A stretch of 64,000 bases of DNA from Mogibacterium sp. (GTDB lineage Bacteria > Bacillota > Clostridia > Peptostreptococcales > Anaerovoracaceae). A program made the translations under genes and the position numbers. This document shows, one piece after another, positions 17,815 through 25,588 of this stretch (its first letter is position 1; the number at the start of each line of letters is the position of its first letter). The stretch is taken from NCBI GenBank assembly GCA_017404265.1, contig JAFRCS010000006.1:189502-253501 (forward strand), in the 5' to 3' direction. Below the pieces are notes generated by a model. The model was not told the origin of the DNA. It saw only the letters and a program-made list of their open reading frames with translations, and did not search any database.

Positions 17815-19056
17815 ATGGCTAATTATTATCTTGGAAAAATAATAGAAGCGTTGTTGATAAGCAGCGTGGTCGCATTCCTGACTACGCCTTTAAGCATTCG
17901 CCTGGCCCACAGGCTGGGAGTGATCGACAGGCCTAAGGATGCCAGAAGAGTCCATAAGAAGCCGATCCCGCGCTTTGGCGGAATGGCGATCTTTTTGGGC
18001 TCAATGGTGACCATGTTTATTCCTGCAGGCATGAATGACAAGATCAGGATCGCCATGATAGGCGGGCTGCTGATGTATCTGCTGGGGATAGCCGATGACA
18101 TACTGGATATCAAGCCGGCAGTCAAATTCCTGGGGCAGTTCGGTATAGCGAGCTTGGTTTTTGTGCTTGGAGTCAGGATAACGTTCATCAGCAACTACTT
18201 CGGAGCCGCTGTCACGGATCCGCACGCGAACGTTGTGCTCAGCTCCGGGGTCGGATATCTGATAACCGTGCTGTGGATAGTCGGAATAACCAACGCTGTG
18301 AACCTGATGGACGGACTGGACGGTCTCGCGGCCGGATCGGTGGCAATAATGTCTCTTTCGCTGGCGTATATCGCGTACATCCACGGAGCAAGGATCGGAT
18401 CGATGCCGGTATGCATCGCTCTGGTAGCTATAGCCGGCGGATGCCTTGGGTTTTTGCCTTACAATTTCTCGCCTGCCAAAACCTTCATGGGCGACGGAGG
18501 AGCGCTTTACCTCGGATATATGATCGCTGTTCTTTCTGTCATATCTCCGCTCAAGAGGGCGACGGTAGTCGGAGTTCTGGTCCCTGTGCTGACGCTGGCA
18601 GTGCCTATCTTCGATACATTGCTGGCGATGCTGAGACGCACTCTCAAACATGAGTCGATAATGAAAGCTGACAAAGGGCACCTGCATCACCATCTGATGG
18701 CCGCAGGCTTCGGACAGAGACGTTCCGTACTGATCATGTATGGTATCGTGGGCATCATGGGCGTCGTAGCAGTGCTGATCAGCCGCGAACTTTACAAAGA
18801 TGCGTTCTTCCTGTTCATGATAGCGGTGCTGTATCTATGCATAATAATCGTTCCTAAAAAGCCTAAAAAGGGCATCAAAAGGATCATCACACAGGATGTA
18901 AGCGAGCTCGAAAAAGAGTATTTTACTGAATACCTCAACTATGAGAGGGAAAGACGCAAAGAACTGCGTGAGGCGGCTAAGGCTGCCGCTGAAGCGGAGG
19001 CCGATAGGGAAGAAGCCGCTATGAAAGAGGCTCAGGCCAAAGAAACGGAAATATAA
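17815..19056 (+). CDS. Undecaprenyl-phosphate sugar-1-phosphate transferase (WecA/TagO-like)
   Basis: This 413-residue member of the MraY/WecA family has about 11 membrane segments. It carries the N-terminal RRVHKKPIPRFGG box, the NLMDGLDGLA catalytic Asp region, FMGDGGALYLG, and the HLHHHL motif. It starts lipid-linked glycan synthesis by adding HexNAc-phosphate to undecaprenyl phosphate. An extra tail rich in Lys, Glu and Ala follows the last helix. The nearest strong ribosome site (AAGGAG, 17784-17789) is about 25 bases from the ATG, and a TAA directly before the ATG forbids an upstream start. The LCP gene starts 1 base after its stop. Confidence 0.9.
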   Translation: MANYYLGKIIEALLISSVVAFLTTPLSIRLAHRLGVIDRPKDARRVHKKPIPRFGGMAIFLGSMVTMFIPAGMNDKIRIAMIGGLLMYLLGIADDILDIKPAVKFLGQFGIASLVFVLGVRITFISNYFGAAVTDPHANVVLSSGVGYLITVLWIVGITNAVNLMDGLDGLAAGSVAIMSLSLAYIAYIHGARIGSMPVCIALVAIAGGCLGFLPYNFSPAKTFMGDGGALYLGYMIAVLSVISPLKRATVVGVLVPVLTLAVPIFDTLLAMLRRTLKHESIMKADKGHLHHHLMAAGFGQRRSVLIMYGIVGIMGVVAVLISRELYKDAFFLFMIAVLYLCIIIVPKKPKKGIKRIITQDVSELEKEYFTEYLNYERERRKELREAAKAAAEAEADREEAAMKEAQAKETEI

Positions 19057-19057
19057 T

Positions 19058-20365
19058 TTGGAAAAAGATAAAGAAAAAAAGAAAAGAAGAAAAAAAGAAG
19101 CTGAAGCCGGGAAGCACGGAGTGAATGATAAGAAAAGTGTGTTCCCGCGCAAGCCTGCATACATGATCGCCATAATGCTGATGGGTGTGGCAGCGATAGC
19201 TTTTTTTGCCATGATGATAATTGCCGACATCCTTCCGCCGGATCTGACGATAATCGTGTCGCTGATCGTGACAGCGCTTTTGGTGCTTACATGCCTGATG
19301 TTTGCGAGCAAGCGCCGCTGGAAGAGGATCACGGGCATAGTGCTCGCACTGGCATTCGTTCTGGTGATCTCGACGGTCACGAGTTTCATGGCCAGCACAT
19401 ACAGCACGCTGGAGGAGATCAGCGCGACCAGAACGAACGCAACCGGACCGGTAGCGAAGTCCGTGAATGTAACGGAAGAAGCGTTCAACATCTACATTAC
19501 GGGAATAGACCAGTGGGAGTGTGAAAAAGGCCTCGATCTTGAGAGAAGCGACGTAAACATGATCGTTACGATCGATCCAAGGACCAAGAAGATACTCCTC
19601 ACTTCGATCCCGCGCGACACCTACGTCAGGCTCCATACCGCTCAGCAAATGGACAAGCTGACGCATACCGGAGTCTACGGAATCGAGGAGACTCTGTCCA
19701 CGGTAGAAGACTGGCTGGGCATAGACATCAATTATTATGTAAAGATGAACTTCAGCGCTACCAGAGACATCATAGACGCGATGGGCGGCATCAGAGTTTA
19801 TTCGCCGGCGACTTTCGACAGCAGCCTGAAGGAAGAATATCATTATGATCAGGGATGGAACCTGATGGGCGGCAATCGCGCTTTGTATTTCGCAAGAGAA
19901 AGGAAAGCCTTTGAAGGCCAGGATTCTGTAAGAGTAGAGAACCAGCAGAGAGTTGTAGAGGGAATGATCGACAGGATGACTTCATCGACAACACTGCTTA
20001 CTCATTACGGAGACATAATGAATGCCGCCGGTGACAATCTTACGACCAACCTGTCCGCAGATGATATGACGGAGCTGGTCAAGATGCAGATCACCAATCC
20101 TGTCAAATGGGACGTTGAGACCCAGAAGATAGAAGGCGAATACGACATGGACTACGTAGCGTCCCTGACACAGAGCCAGAAGTTCTCTGTCTACAGAGCT
20201 GACCCTGCATCCGCAAGAAAGTGCGTTGAAGCCATACAAAGCGTGCTGAATCCGAAGGCCGGCGAGATCGAGGCGGCAGAAAAGAACAGCAGCAGGAGCT
20301 TTGTTGTCAATTATATAAATCACCTGGTCGACAGCTATAAAAAGATAAAAGACAAAGAAGATTAA
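19058..20365 (+). CDS. LytR-CpsA-Psr (LCP) family wall-polymer ligase
   Basis: This 435-residue protein has a very basic N-terminus (KDKEKKKRRKK), about three membrane segments, and an outside LCP domain beginning near NIYITGID, with SDVNMIVTIDP and the phosphate-binding SIPRDTYV motif. LCP enzymes transfer lipid-linked polymers to peptidoglycan. It begins with TTG one base after the priming transferase stop, so the first and last steps of one polymer pathway are encoded side by side. No strong ribosome site is seen, so coupling is likely. Confidence 0.9.
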   Translation: MEKDKEKKKRRKKEAEAGKHGVNDKKSVFPRKPAYMIAIMLMGVAAIAFFAMMIIADILPPDLTIIVSLIVTALLVLTCLMFASKRRWKRITGIVLALAFVLVISTVTSFMASTYSTLEEISATRTNATGPVAKSVNVTEEAFNIYITGIDQWECEKGLDLERSDVNMIVTIDPRTKKILLTSIPRDTYVRLHTAQQMDKLTHTGVYGIEETLSTVEDWLGIDINYYVKMNFSATRDIIDAMGGIRVYSPATFDSSLKEEYHYDQGWNLMGGNRALYFARERKAFEGQDSVRVENQQRVVEGMIDRMTSSTTLLTHYGDIMNAAGDNLTTNLSADDMTELVKMQITNPVKWDVETQKIEGEYDMDYVASLTQSQKFSVYRADPASARKCVEAIQSVLNPKAGEIEAAEKNSSRSFVVNYINHLVDSYKKIKDKED

Positions 20366-20373
20366 CTACCGCG

Positions 20374-21579
20374 ATGAGCAACACTTTGAATAAAAAGGGC
20401 CTGAGGATCACAGACATCCTGTATGCGGCTGCGGTCGCGGGCCTGTCATCGATATGCTACAAACTGTTTTACAGGATGGCGACAAATTATCACGGAAAAT
20501 ACCCGTCAGATTTTCCGTGGTATATTAATTTGCCTGTTTCTGAATATAAAGAAAGATACAGACTGCTCGGATGGCTGTTCGACATCATCTGGAGGCACAG
20601 TCACGAGATAACGGGAATGGTCGTTTATCTGGCCGCTGTGATCGGATGTATCGTTCTGATGAATTTCGTATTCCTGAGGTTTTATACCGGACAGTCAGGA
20701 ACAAACAGGGCGGCACTCCAGCTGGCATCTTTGCTGGTGCCTTTCATAGGCCCTGTTTACGTGCCGGGGATCCACGAATTCTATTACAGATGGTCGTTCC
20801 AGATATTTGCCTGGCATTCCCCTACAGAACAGTCCATGATCCTATGCAGCCTGATCGCGTTTTTATGCTTCGTAAAGATGTATGAAGAGAGCGATAACGG
20901 CGTAAGTTTAAAGAACTGGATATTTGCCATGCTCTCGGGGCTGCTGTCGGCGTTCGCGAAACCGGCATTCATCATCGACCTTATCGTCGCGATGATATGC
21001 CTGTTCCTGATAGATCTGTTCACGGTGAAGGGAAAGAGCTTCATCAAAAGGTTCAAGGAACTCTTTATCATGGGGTGCTCACTCATACCTTCGGGCGTAT
21101 ATATGCTCGTCATAATGAAGTACAGCTTCAACGGAGAGGGTGATCTTCATGAAGGAGAAGTCAAGGTCGATCTTACCCATGTGCTTGAATATAAAAACCT
21201 GCTCGCTGCAATAGTATGCGGACTCGCGTTTGCCATCGTTGTCTGGGCGGTGAATATAAAGCTGCTCCGGGAGAAGAGATACAGGACGGTATTCGCGGTG
21301 TTCCTTGCGGGCATCCTTCAATGGGCTCTGTTCGTTGAGGACGGAGACAGGGCAACGCACGGCAATTTCACATGGGGAAGGCAGATCGGATGCTATCTTC
21401 TGGTTATCACAGCCGTTGCGATAGCTTTCAATAATCTGAAAGACGAAAACTTCATGGCGGGCAATAAAAAAGCCAGAACAGCTTACTTTGCCATTCTGGC
21501 CGTGCTGCTGCTGTTGCATATAGGTTCACAGCTGCATTACTTCTATCTCATATGTACGGGACACGGCTATATGCTGTAA
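20374..21579 (+). CDS. Polytopic membrane protein of unknown function
   Basis: This 401-residue protein has about nine or ten hydrophobic segments and is encoded 8 bases after the LCP gene. Loops contain ATNYHGKYPSDFPWYINLP and a short acidic loop (GEGDLHEGEVKVD). It has the look of a GT-C glycosyltransferase or a Wzy-type polymerase, but I recognise no diagnostic motif. Its last 13 bases overlap the 3' end of the convergent gene at 21567. Position in a polymer operon with a priming transferase and an LCP protein supports a role in glycan assembly. Confidence 0.55.
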   Translation: MSNTLNKKGLRITDILYAAAVAGLSSICYKLFYRMATNYHGKYPSDFPWYINLPVSEYKERYRLLGWLFDIIWRHSHEITGMVVYLAAVIGCIVLMNFVFLRFYTGQSGTNRAALQLASLLVPFIGPVYVPGIHEFYYRWSFQIFAWHSPTEQSMILCSLIAFLCFVKMYEESDNGVSLKNWIFAMLSGLLSAFAKPAFIIDLIVAMICLFLIDLFTVKGKSFIKRFKELFIMGCSLIPSGVYMLVIMKYSFNGEGDLHEGEVKVDLTHVLEYKNLLAAIVCGLAFAIVVWAVNIKLLREKRYRTVFAVFLAGILQWALFVEDGDRATHGNFTWGRQIGCYLLVITAVAIAFNNLKDENFMAGNKKARTAYFAILAVLLLLHIGSQLHYFYLICTGHGYML

Positions 21580-22538
21580 TTCAGGACCGCGTCAGCGATG
21601 ATGCGCATCTCCTTTTCACCGTAGCGCTGGTCTACAGGGAGAGGGAGTATGTTAGCCGACCACTCGTATTCAAGGCTGCCTTCGGGCAGCTTTTTTAACA
21701 GGTAAGACCAGTTGGTCGGAACAAAGATATTCTGCGCTGCGAGATGCTTTCTGAGTTCGACTCCGTCCGGATGGTGGAAAGGATACGCGAACGGCGCCGA
21801 AGGCATGTGTCTGTTGAACGGGTTGTCATCCGGCAGCAGGTTCTGTAGGATCCTGTAGTTTTCACACCTCTTCTGCCGCACATAGTCATAATCTATGCCG
21901 CGGAGAAGGTTTTCTGTAAGCAGAGACATGCGCTTGGGCGTTTCGCTGCCGAAAGAATCCGAGACGGCAAGCATCTCTCCGTAATGGCCCCTGGCGTTTT
22001 CTTCGAGACGGCCGGTCAGATGGCTGATCCTTCCGCCGGATACATCCGTCTCCATGCTGTCATAGTCGACCGGGATGCTGCTCGCAACATAAGCTCCGTC
22101 ACTCAGTCCGAAGTACTTGCGCGCAGTATATATCGTATGGATGCCTTCAAGGCTGACAGGAGCGTCATAGAACGCCTGCGCGTTGTCCACTATCATAAGA
22201 GGGTATCTGTCGTGATACTTCAGGATATCTTCTTCCGTCAGCTGGCCATAGAAACTCACAAGGTAGAAGATGTCGTCCCTGCCAGGTTCACCGGCCGGGC
22301 CCCAGACAGGCTCAAGGGATCCATCGAGGGCGTATCTGACAACTTCAAAGCCGGCGGCCTCGGCGCTGTCCGGAACGGAATTGCATATGTATTCAGGTAT
22401 GAAGACCCTTCTGTGCTCGATGTTTCTGAGAAGCCATACTAAAGCGGTCCTTCCGAGGTTGAATTTATGAAGGGATCCGTAAAGTTCGTTCCCTCTGAAA
22501 TTCTCGAGCTCCATGTATCCGCCTATCTCTTTTGGCAT
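21567..22538 (-). CDS. Short DegT/DnrJ-like PLP-dependent protein
   Basis: The 323-residue protein has the fold-type I aminotransferase layout of the DegT family: FIPEYICNSVPDS, the pyridine-nitrogen Asp in VDNAQAF, and the PLP-site stretch TARKYFGLSDGAYV with a likely lysine. It is about 50 residues shorter than WecE and lacks the usual SxHxTKN box, so it is a divergent branch that could be a sugar aminotransferase or a related dehydratase. AAAAGGAGG stands upstream of the ATG. On the minus strand a TATAAT at 22600-22605 could belong to its promoter; the -35 is poor. It is a single gene convergent with 20374-21579. Confidence 0.65.
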   Translation of the reverse strand: MPKEIGGYMELENFRGNELYGSLHKFNLGRTALVWLLRNIEHRRVFIPEYICNSVPDSAEAAGFEVVRYALDGSLEPVWGPAGEPGRDDIFYLVSFYGQLTEEDILKYHDRYPLMIVDNAQAFYDAPVSLEGIHTIYTARKYFGLSDGAYVASSIPVDYDSMETDVSGGRISHLTGRLEENARGHYGEMLAVSDSFGSETPKRMSLLTENLLRGIDYDYVRQKRCENYRILQNLLPDDNPFNRHMPSAPFAYPFHHPDGVELRKHLAAQNIFVPTNWSYLLKKLPEGSLEYEWSANILPLPVDQRYGEKEMRIIADAVLNYSI

Positions 22539-22648
22539 TTTGCCGCCTCCTTTTTAAACGACAGCCCCCGCGCAGGCAGGGGGATCATATATTGAAATGA
22601 TTATACCAAAACGAGCCTGTCATAGAAACACGCAAGAGCACTGATATC

Positions 22649-22677
22649 TTGCGGACAAACTGCGCGTAAGGTATAAT
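22649..22677 (+). promoter_or_regulatory. Promoter of the GT2/ATP-grasp/SMR/YfhO operon
   Basis: TTGCGG (22649-22654), 17 bases, perfect TATAAT (22672-22677), then an A/G-rich leader with AGAAGGAG before ATG 22724. Confidence 0.65.
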
Positions 22678-22723
22678 TTCTGCAGTATGTAAAGATCCAG
22701 ACAGAAGGAGAACAAGACCGGTT

Positions 22724-23674
22724 ATGCTGATATCCATAGTCATTCCATGCTATTACTCCGAAAAGACCATCCGCAAGGTTGTGGAAATGGTGATGGATGA
22801 ATTCAATAAGAATCCGGGATATGAGTGTGAGTTCGTTCTGGCCAATGACGGGTCAACTGACGGCACTTTCGATGAGATCCGCAAGCTCAGCAGGGAACAC
22901 TCAAATGTAAAGGGAGTAAACCTGATGAGGAATTTCGGCCAGCACAACGCCCTGATGGCGGCTCTCCGGTATACGGAGGGCGACTACGTGCTTGGCATGG
23001 ATGATGATATGCAGACGCACCCTTCGCAGATATTCAAACTGATCAACAGGATACAGGAGGGCGATTTCGATCTGGTCTACGGCATCTATCCGGAGGTCAA
23101 GAACGGACCGATAAAGAACCTTACAAGCAAGATCAACAGAAAGACGTCACGAGTGATGCTGGGACGCCCAAAGGATATCACATCCAGCAACTTCTGGATC
23201 ATCACCAGTGCCATCAGGGATGAAGTCATCAAGTTCGATACCTTCAATCCGTATGTGGATGCCATATTCTACAGGGCTACCAGCAATATTGGCATGGTCC
23301 CGGTAGAGCACTTCAAGAGAGAGTACGGCCAGTCCGGATACACCTTCAGAAAACTGCTGAAGCTCTGGATGGCATACTGGAACTTCTCGGTGGTGCCGCT
23401 GAGGATGTCTTTCTTTGTGGGCATGTTTTCCTTCCTTGCGGGCATACTTTTCACGGTCTATATCATCATCAACAAGATCATTTCGCCAGACCTTCCGGTA
23501 GGATGGTCATCGACCATATGCATCCTTGCATTGCTCTTCGGTGTTGTGCTGATGATGCTCGGCGTGATAGGTGAATATCTGGGTAAGATAATCCTTATAC
23601 TTAACAAGACTCCTCAATTTGTCGTAAGGGAAACTGTCGGGATCGATAAAGACAGAATACAGGAGGAAGCGTGA
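22724..23674 (+). CDS. ArnC/CsbB-like undecaprenyl-phosphate glycosyltransferase (GT2)
   Basis: This 316-residue protein has a GT2 domain (SIVIPCY; DDDMQTHPSQ) followed by two membrane segments near 225-290. It is a paralogue of the protein at 8718-9671. The family makes C55-P-sugar for later flipping. It leads an operon with an ATP-grasp gene, a pair of SMR-type flippase halves and a YfhO-type GT-C protein, the parts of a three-component extracytoplasmic glycosylation system. The next gene overlaps its stop (TGATG). Confidence 0.9.
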   Translation: MLISIVIPCYYSEKTIRKVVEMVMDEFNKNPGYECEFVLANDGSTDGTFDEIRKLSREHSNVKGVNLMRNFGQHNALMAALRYTEGDYVLGMDDDMQTHPSQIFKLINRIQEGDFDLVYGIYPEVKNGPIKNLTSKINRKTSRVMLGRPKDITSSNFWIITSAIRDEVIKFDTFNPYVDAIFYRATSNIGMVPVEHFKREYGQSGYTFRKLLKLWMAYWNFSVVPLRMSFFVGMFSFLAGILFTVYIIINKIISPDLPVGWSSTICILALLFGVVLMMLGVIGEYLGKIILILNKTPQFVVRETVGIDKDRIQEEA

Positions 23675-24885
23675 TGCAGAAGATCATGATTCTTGGAGCA
23701 AGCATTTATCAGGTCCCATTGATCCGCACAGCCAGGAGAAAGGGCCTGTCTACTATCGTCGCAAGCATCCCGGGCGATTACCCGGGCTTTTCTGATGCGG
23801 ACAAAGTCTATTTTATAAATACCACCGACAAGGAGGGCATACTCCAGGTCGCGCAGGCTGAGGGCATCAGCGGGATATGCACTTCCGGCACCGACGTCGC
23901 TGTAGCCACCATAGGCTATGTAAATGAGAAGATGGGTCTCGCGGGCGTTTCAGAAGACGCGGCGGTCAAGGCCTGCGATAAATACAGAATGAAGGAGGCC
24001 TTCAGAGAGGGAGGCGTCTCCGCTTCACGCTTCATCAAGGCCGAGACTCCTGAAGAGGCTTACAAAGCTGCAGATGAGATCGGATATCCGGTCGTGGTGA
24101 AATGTGTCGACAGCTCGGGTAGCCGCGGCATAAACGTAGTAGAAGAAAGAAGCGGTCTCAGAGAGGCATATAACGAAGCGATCAAGTATTCAAGAAAGAA
24201 GTACGTCCTGATCGAAGAAAAGCTGGGCGGTGTCGAGATAGGCGTTGACGGCATGGTGCAGGACGGAGAGATCAAACTGATCGCGCCGCATCAGAAATAT
24301 ACATATAAGCATAACGGGGCGACTATCCCTGCGGGACATTCATATCCGTACAGATGCAGCGATGAGGTGCGCGCTGAGATCGAGAAGCAGGCCGGCAAGG
24401 CTGTCAAAGCCCTCGGGCTCGACAACTGCGCTTTCAACTCTGACGTGTTCGTGGACGGGAATGACGTGTATATCATCGAGATGGGCGGAAGAGCAGGGGC
24501 TACGTGTATACCGGAGCTCACATCCATCTACTATGGCTTTGATTTTTATGAGAAGATGATAGACAACGCGCTCGGCAAGGAAGTGGATCTTACGGGTAGC
24601 GACCACAGGACTCCGTGCATGGCCAAGCTGCTGATGAGCCCTGTTGACGGAACGATAAGCGGCATAGACAACGCAAGACTTGATGAGCTCAGGGCACAGG
24701 GCAATGTGATCGGCCTCGACTACGGAGTCGGACACGCGGTAGAAAAGATGTATAACGGCACCACAAGGATAGGCCATTTGATAGTGAAAAATGATGATGA
24801 GGCTGCAGTAAACAGTATAATGGATGAGATCTACGGAGCCATTTATGTAGACGGCAGATCCATGAGGGAATTATGGGCAAAGTAA
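23674..24885 (+). CDS. ATP-grasp ligase (carbamoyl-phosphate-synthase-like)
   Basis: This 403-residue protein has an N-terminal Rossmann-like domain (MILGASIYQVP), the ATP-grasp A-domain (VVVKCVDSSGSRGI) and the C-lobe with Glu/Asn metal ligands in VYIIEMGGRAGATC. The family makes amide or peptide bonds through acyl phosphates. I choose ATG 23674, which overlaps the GT2 stop and has AGGAGG 8 bases before it; GTG 23671 is the alternative. The 3' end overlaps the first SMR gene by 13 bases. Its presence between a lipid-sugar synthase and the flippase suggests that the sugar or lipid carries an aminoacyl or other acyl group, which is inference. Confidence 0.8.
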   Translation: MQKIMILGASIYQVPLIRTARRKGLSTIVASIPGDYPGFSDADKVYFINTTDKEGILQVAQAEGISGICTSGTDVAVATIGYVNEKMGLAGVSEDAAVKACDKYRMKEAFREGGVSASRFIKAETPEEAYKAADEIGYPVVVKCVDSSGSRGINVVEERSGLREAYNEAIKYSRKKYVLIEEKLGGVEIGVDGMVQDGEIKLIAPHQKYTYKHNGATIPAGHSYPYRCSDEVRAEIEKQAGKAVKALGLDNCAFNSDVFVDGNDVYIIEMGGRAGATCIPELTSIYYGFDFYEKMIDNALGKEVDLTGSDHRTPCMAKLLMSPVDGTISGIDNARLDELRAQGNVIGLDYGVGHAVEKMYNGTTRIGHLIVKNDDEAAVNSIMDEIYGAIYVDGRSMRELWAK

Positions 24886-25244
24886 AAAACTATCTGCTTC
24901 TGCATATGTGTGTCATGATATTCTCCTTCACGAGCGTTTTCGCAAAGTTTGCGGCAAACGCCTATAACGAAGGAGGATTTCTGAATTACAAGTTCTTTCT
25001 GTTTGTGTTCCTTATGCTGCTGATCTGCGTCCTTTACGCGTTCTTCTGGCAGAAGGTCATAAAGAACGTCGATCTTCATGTCGGTTATGCCAACCGCAGC
25101 GTTTATCTGATATGGGGACAGATCTGGGCGATCACCATATTCGGCGAACATCTCTCCTTTAAAAACGTAATAGGACTTCTGGTCGTGCTGGCCGGAGTTC
25201 TCATCGTTACGCTGAATACCAATTATGAGGAGGATGATGCATGA
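24873..25244 (+). CDS. SMR/EamA-type four-helix flippase subunit (ArnE/F-like), first half
   Basis: The 123-residue protein has four membrane segments and an SMR-like fold; the last helix carries GLLVVLAGVLIVTL, close to EamA/SMR ends. It starts within the ATP-grasp gene and overlaps the next SMR gene by 4 bases (ATGA). Paired SMR proteins of this type (ArnE and ArnF) move undecaprenyl-phosphate sugars to the outer face. The family also includes drug and guanidinium exporters, but the context argues for a lipid-sugar flippase. Confidence 0.75.
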   Translation: MGKVKNYLLLHMCVMIFSFTSVFAKFAANAYNEGGFLNYKFFLFVFLMLLICVLYAFFWQKVIKNVDLHVGYANRSVYLIWGQIWAITIFGEHLSFKNVIGLLVVLAGVLIVTLNTNYEEDDA

Positions 25245-25576
25245 ATATCTATCTTCTGGTGCTCTTCGTCGCGACTTTTTTCTCAGCCGGATCCCAGGTG
25301 CTGCTCAAGCAGAGCGCGCGTATGGAACATAAGAGCTGGATATATGAATATCTCAACTGGCGCGTCATCACGGCGTACGCCATATCTTTCGGCGTGCTGT
25401 TTTCAACGACCTACGCATACACAAAGGTTGACATGAGATACGGCCCCGTCATAGATACTTTCACTTATGTGTTTGTCATGCTCCTTTCATACCTGCTTCT
25501 CAAAGAGAAGTTCACAAAGGGACAGCTGATCGGCAACCTGATAATAATCGCGGGCGTGCTGATATACACCATTTAG
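25241..25576 (+). CDS. SMR/EamA-type four-helix flippase subunit (ArnE/F-like), second half
   Basis: This is a 111-residue SMR-like protein: GSQVLLKQSA in helix 1, a YAYTKVDMRYGPVID stretch, and GNLIIIAGVLIYTI at the end. Together with the preceding gene (4-base overlap) it would form a heterodimeric transporter. It is more typical of the SMR family than the first half. The YfhO gene follows 12 bases on. Confidence 0.8.
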   Translation: MNIYLLVLFVATFFSAGSQVLLKQSARMEHKSWIYEYLNWRVITAYAISFGVLFSTTYAYTKVDMRYGPVIDTFTYVFVMLLSYLLLKEKFTKGQLIGNLIIIAGVLIYTI

Positions 25577-25588
25577 TTAAACGGACGG

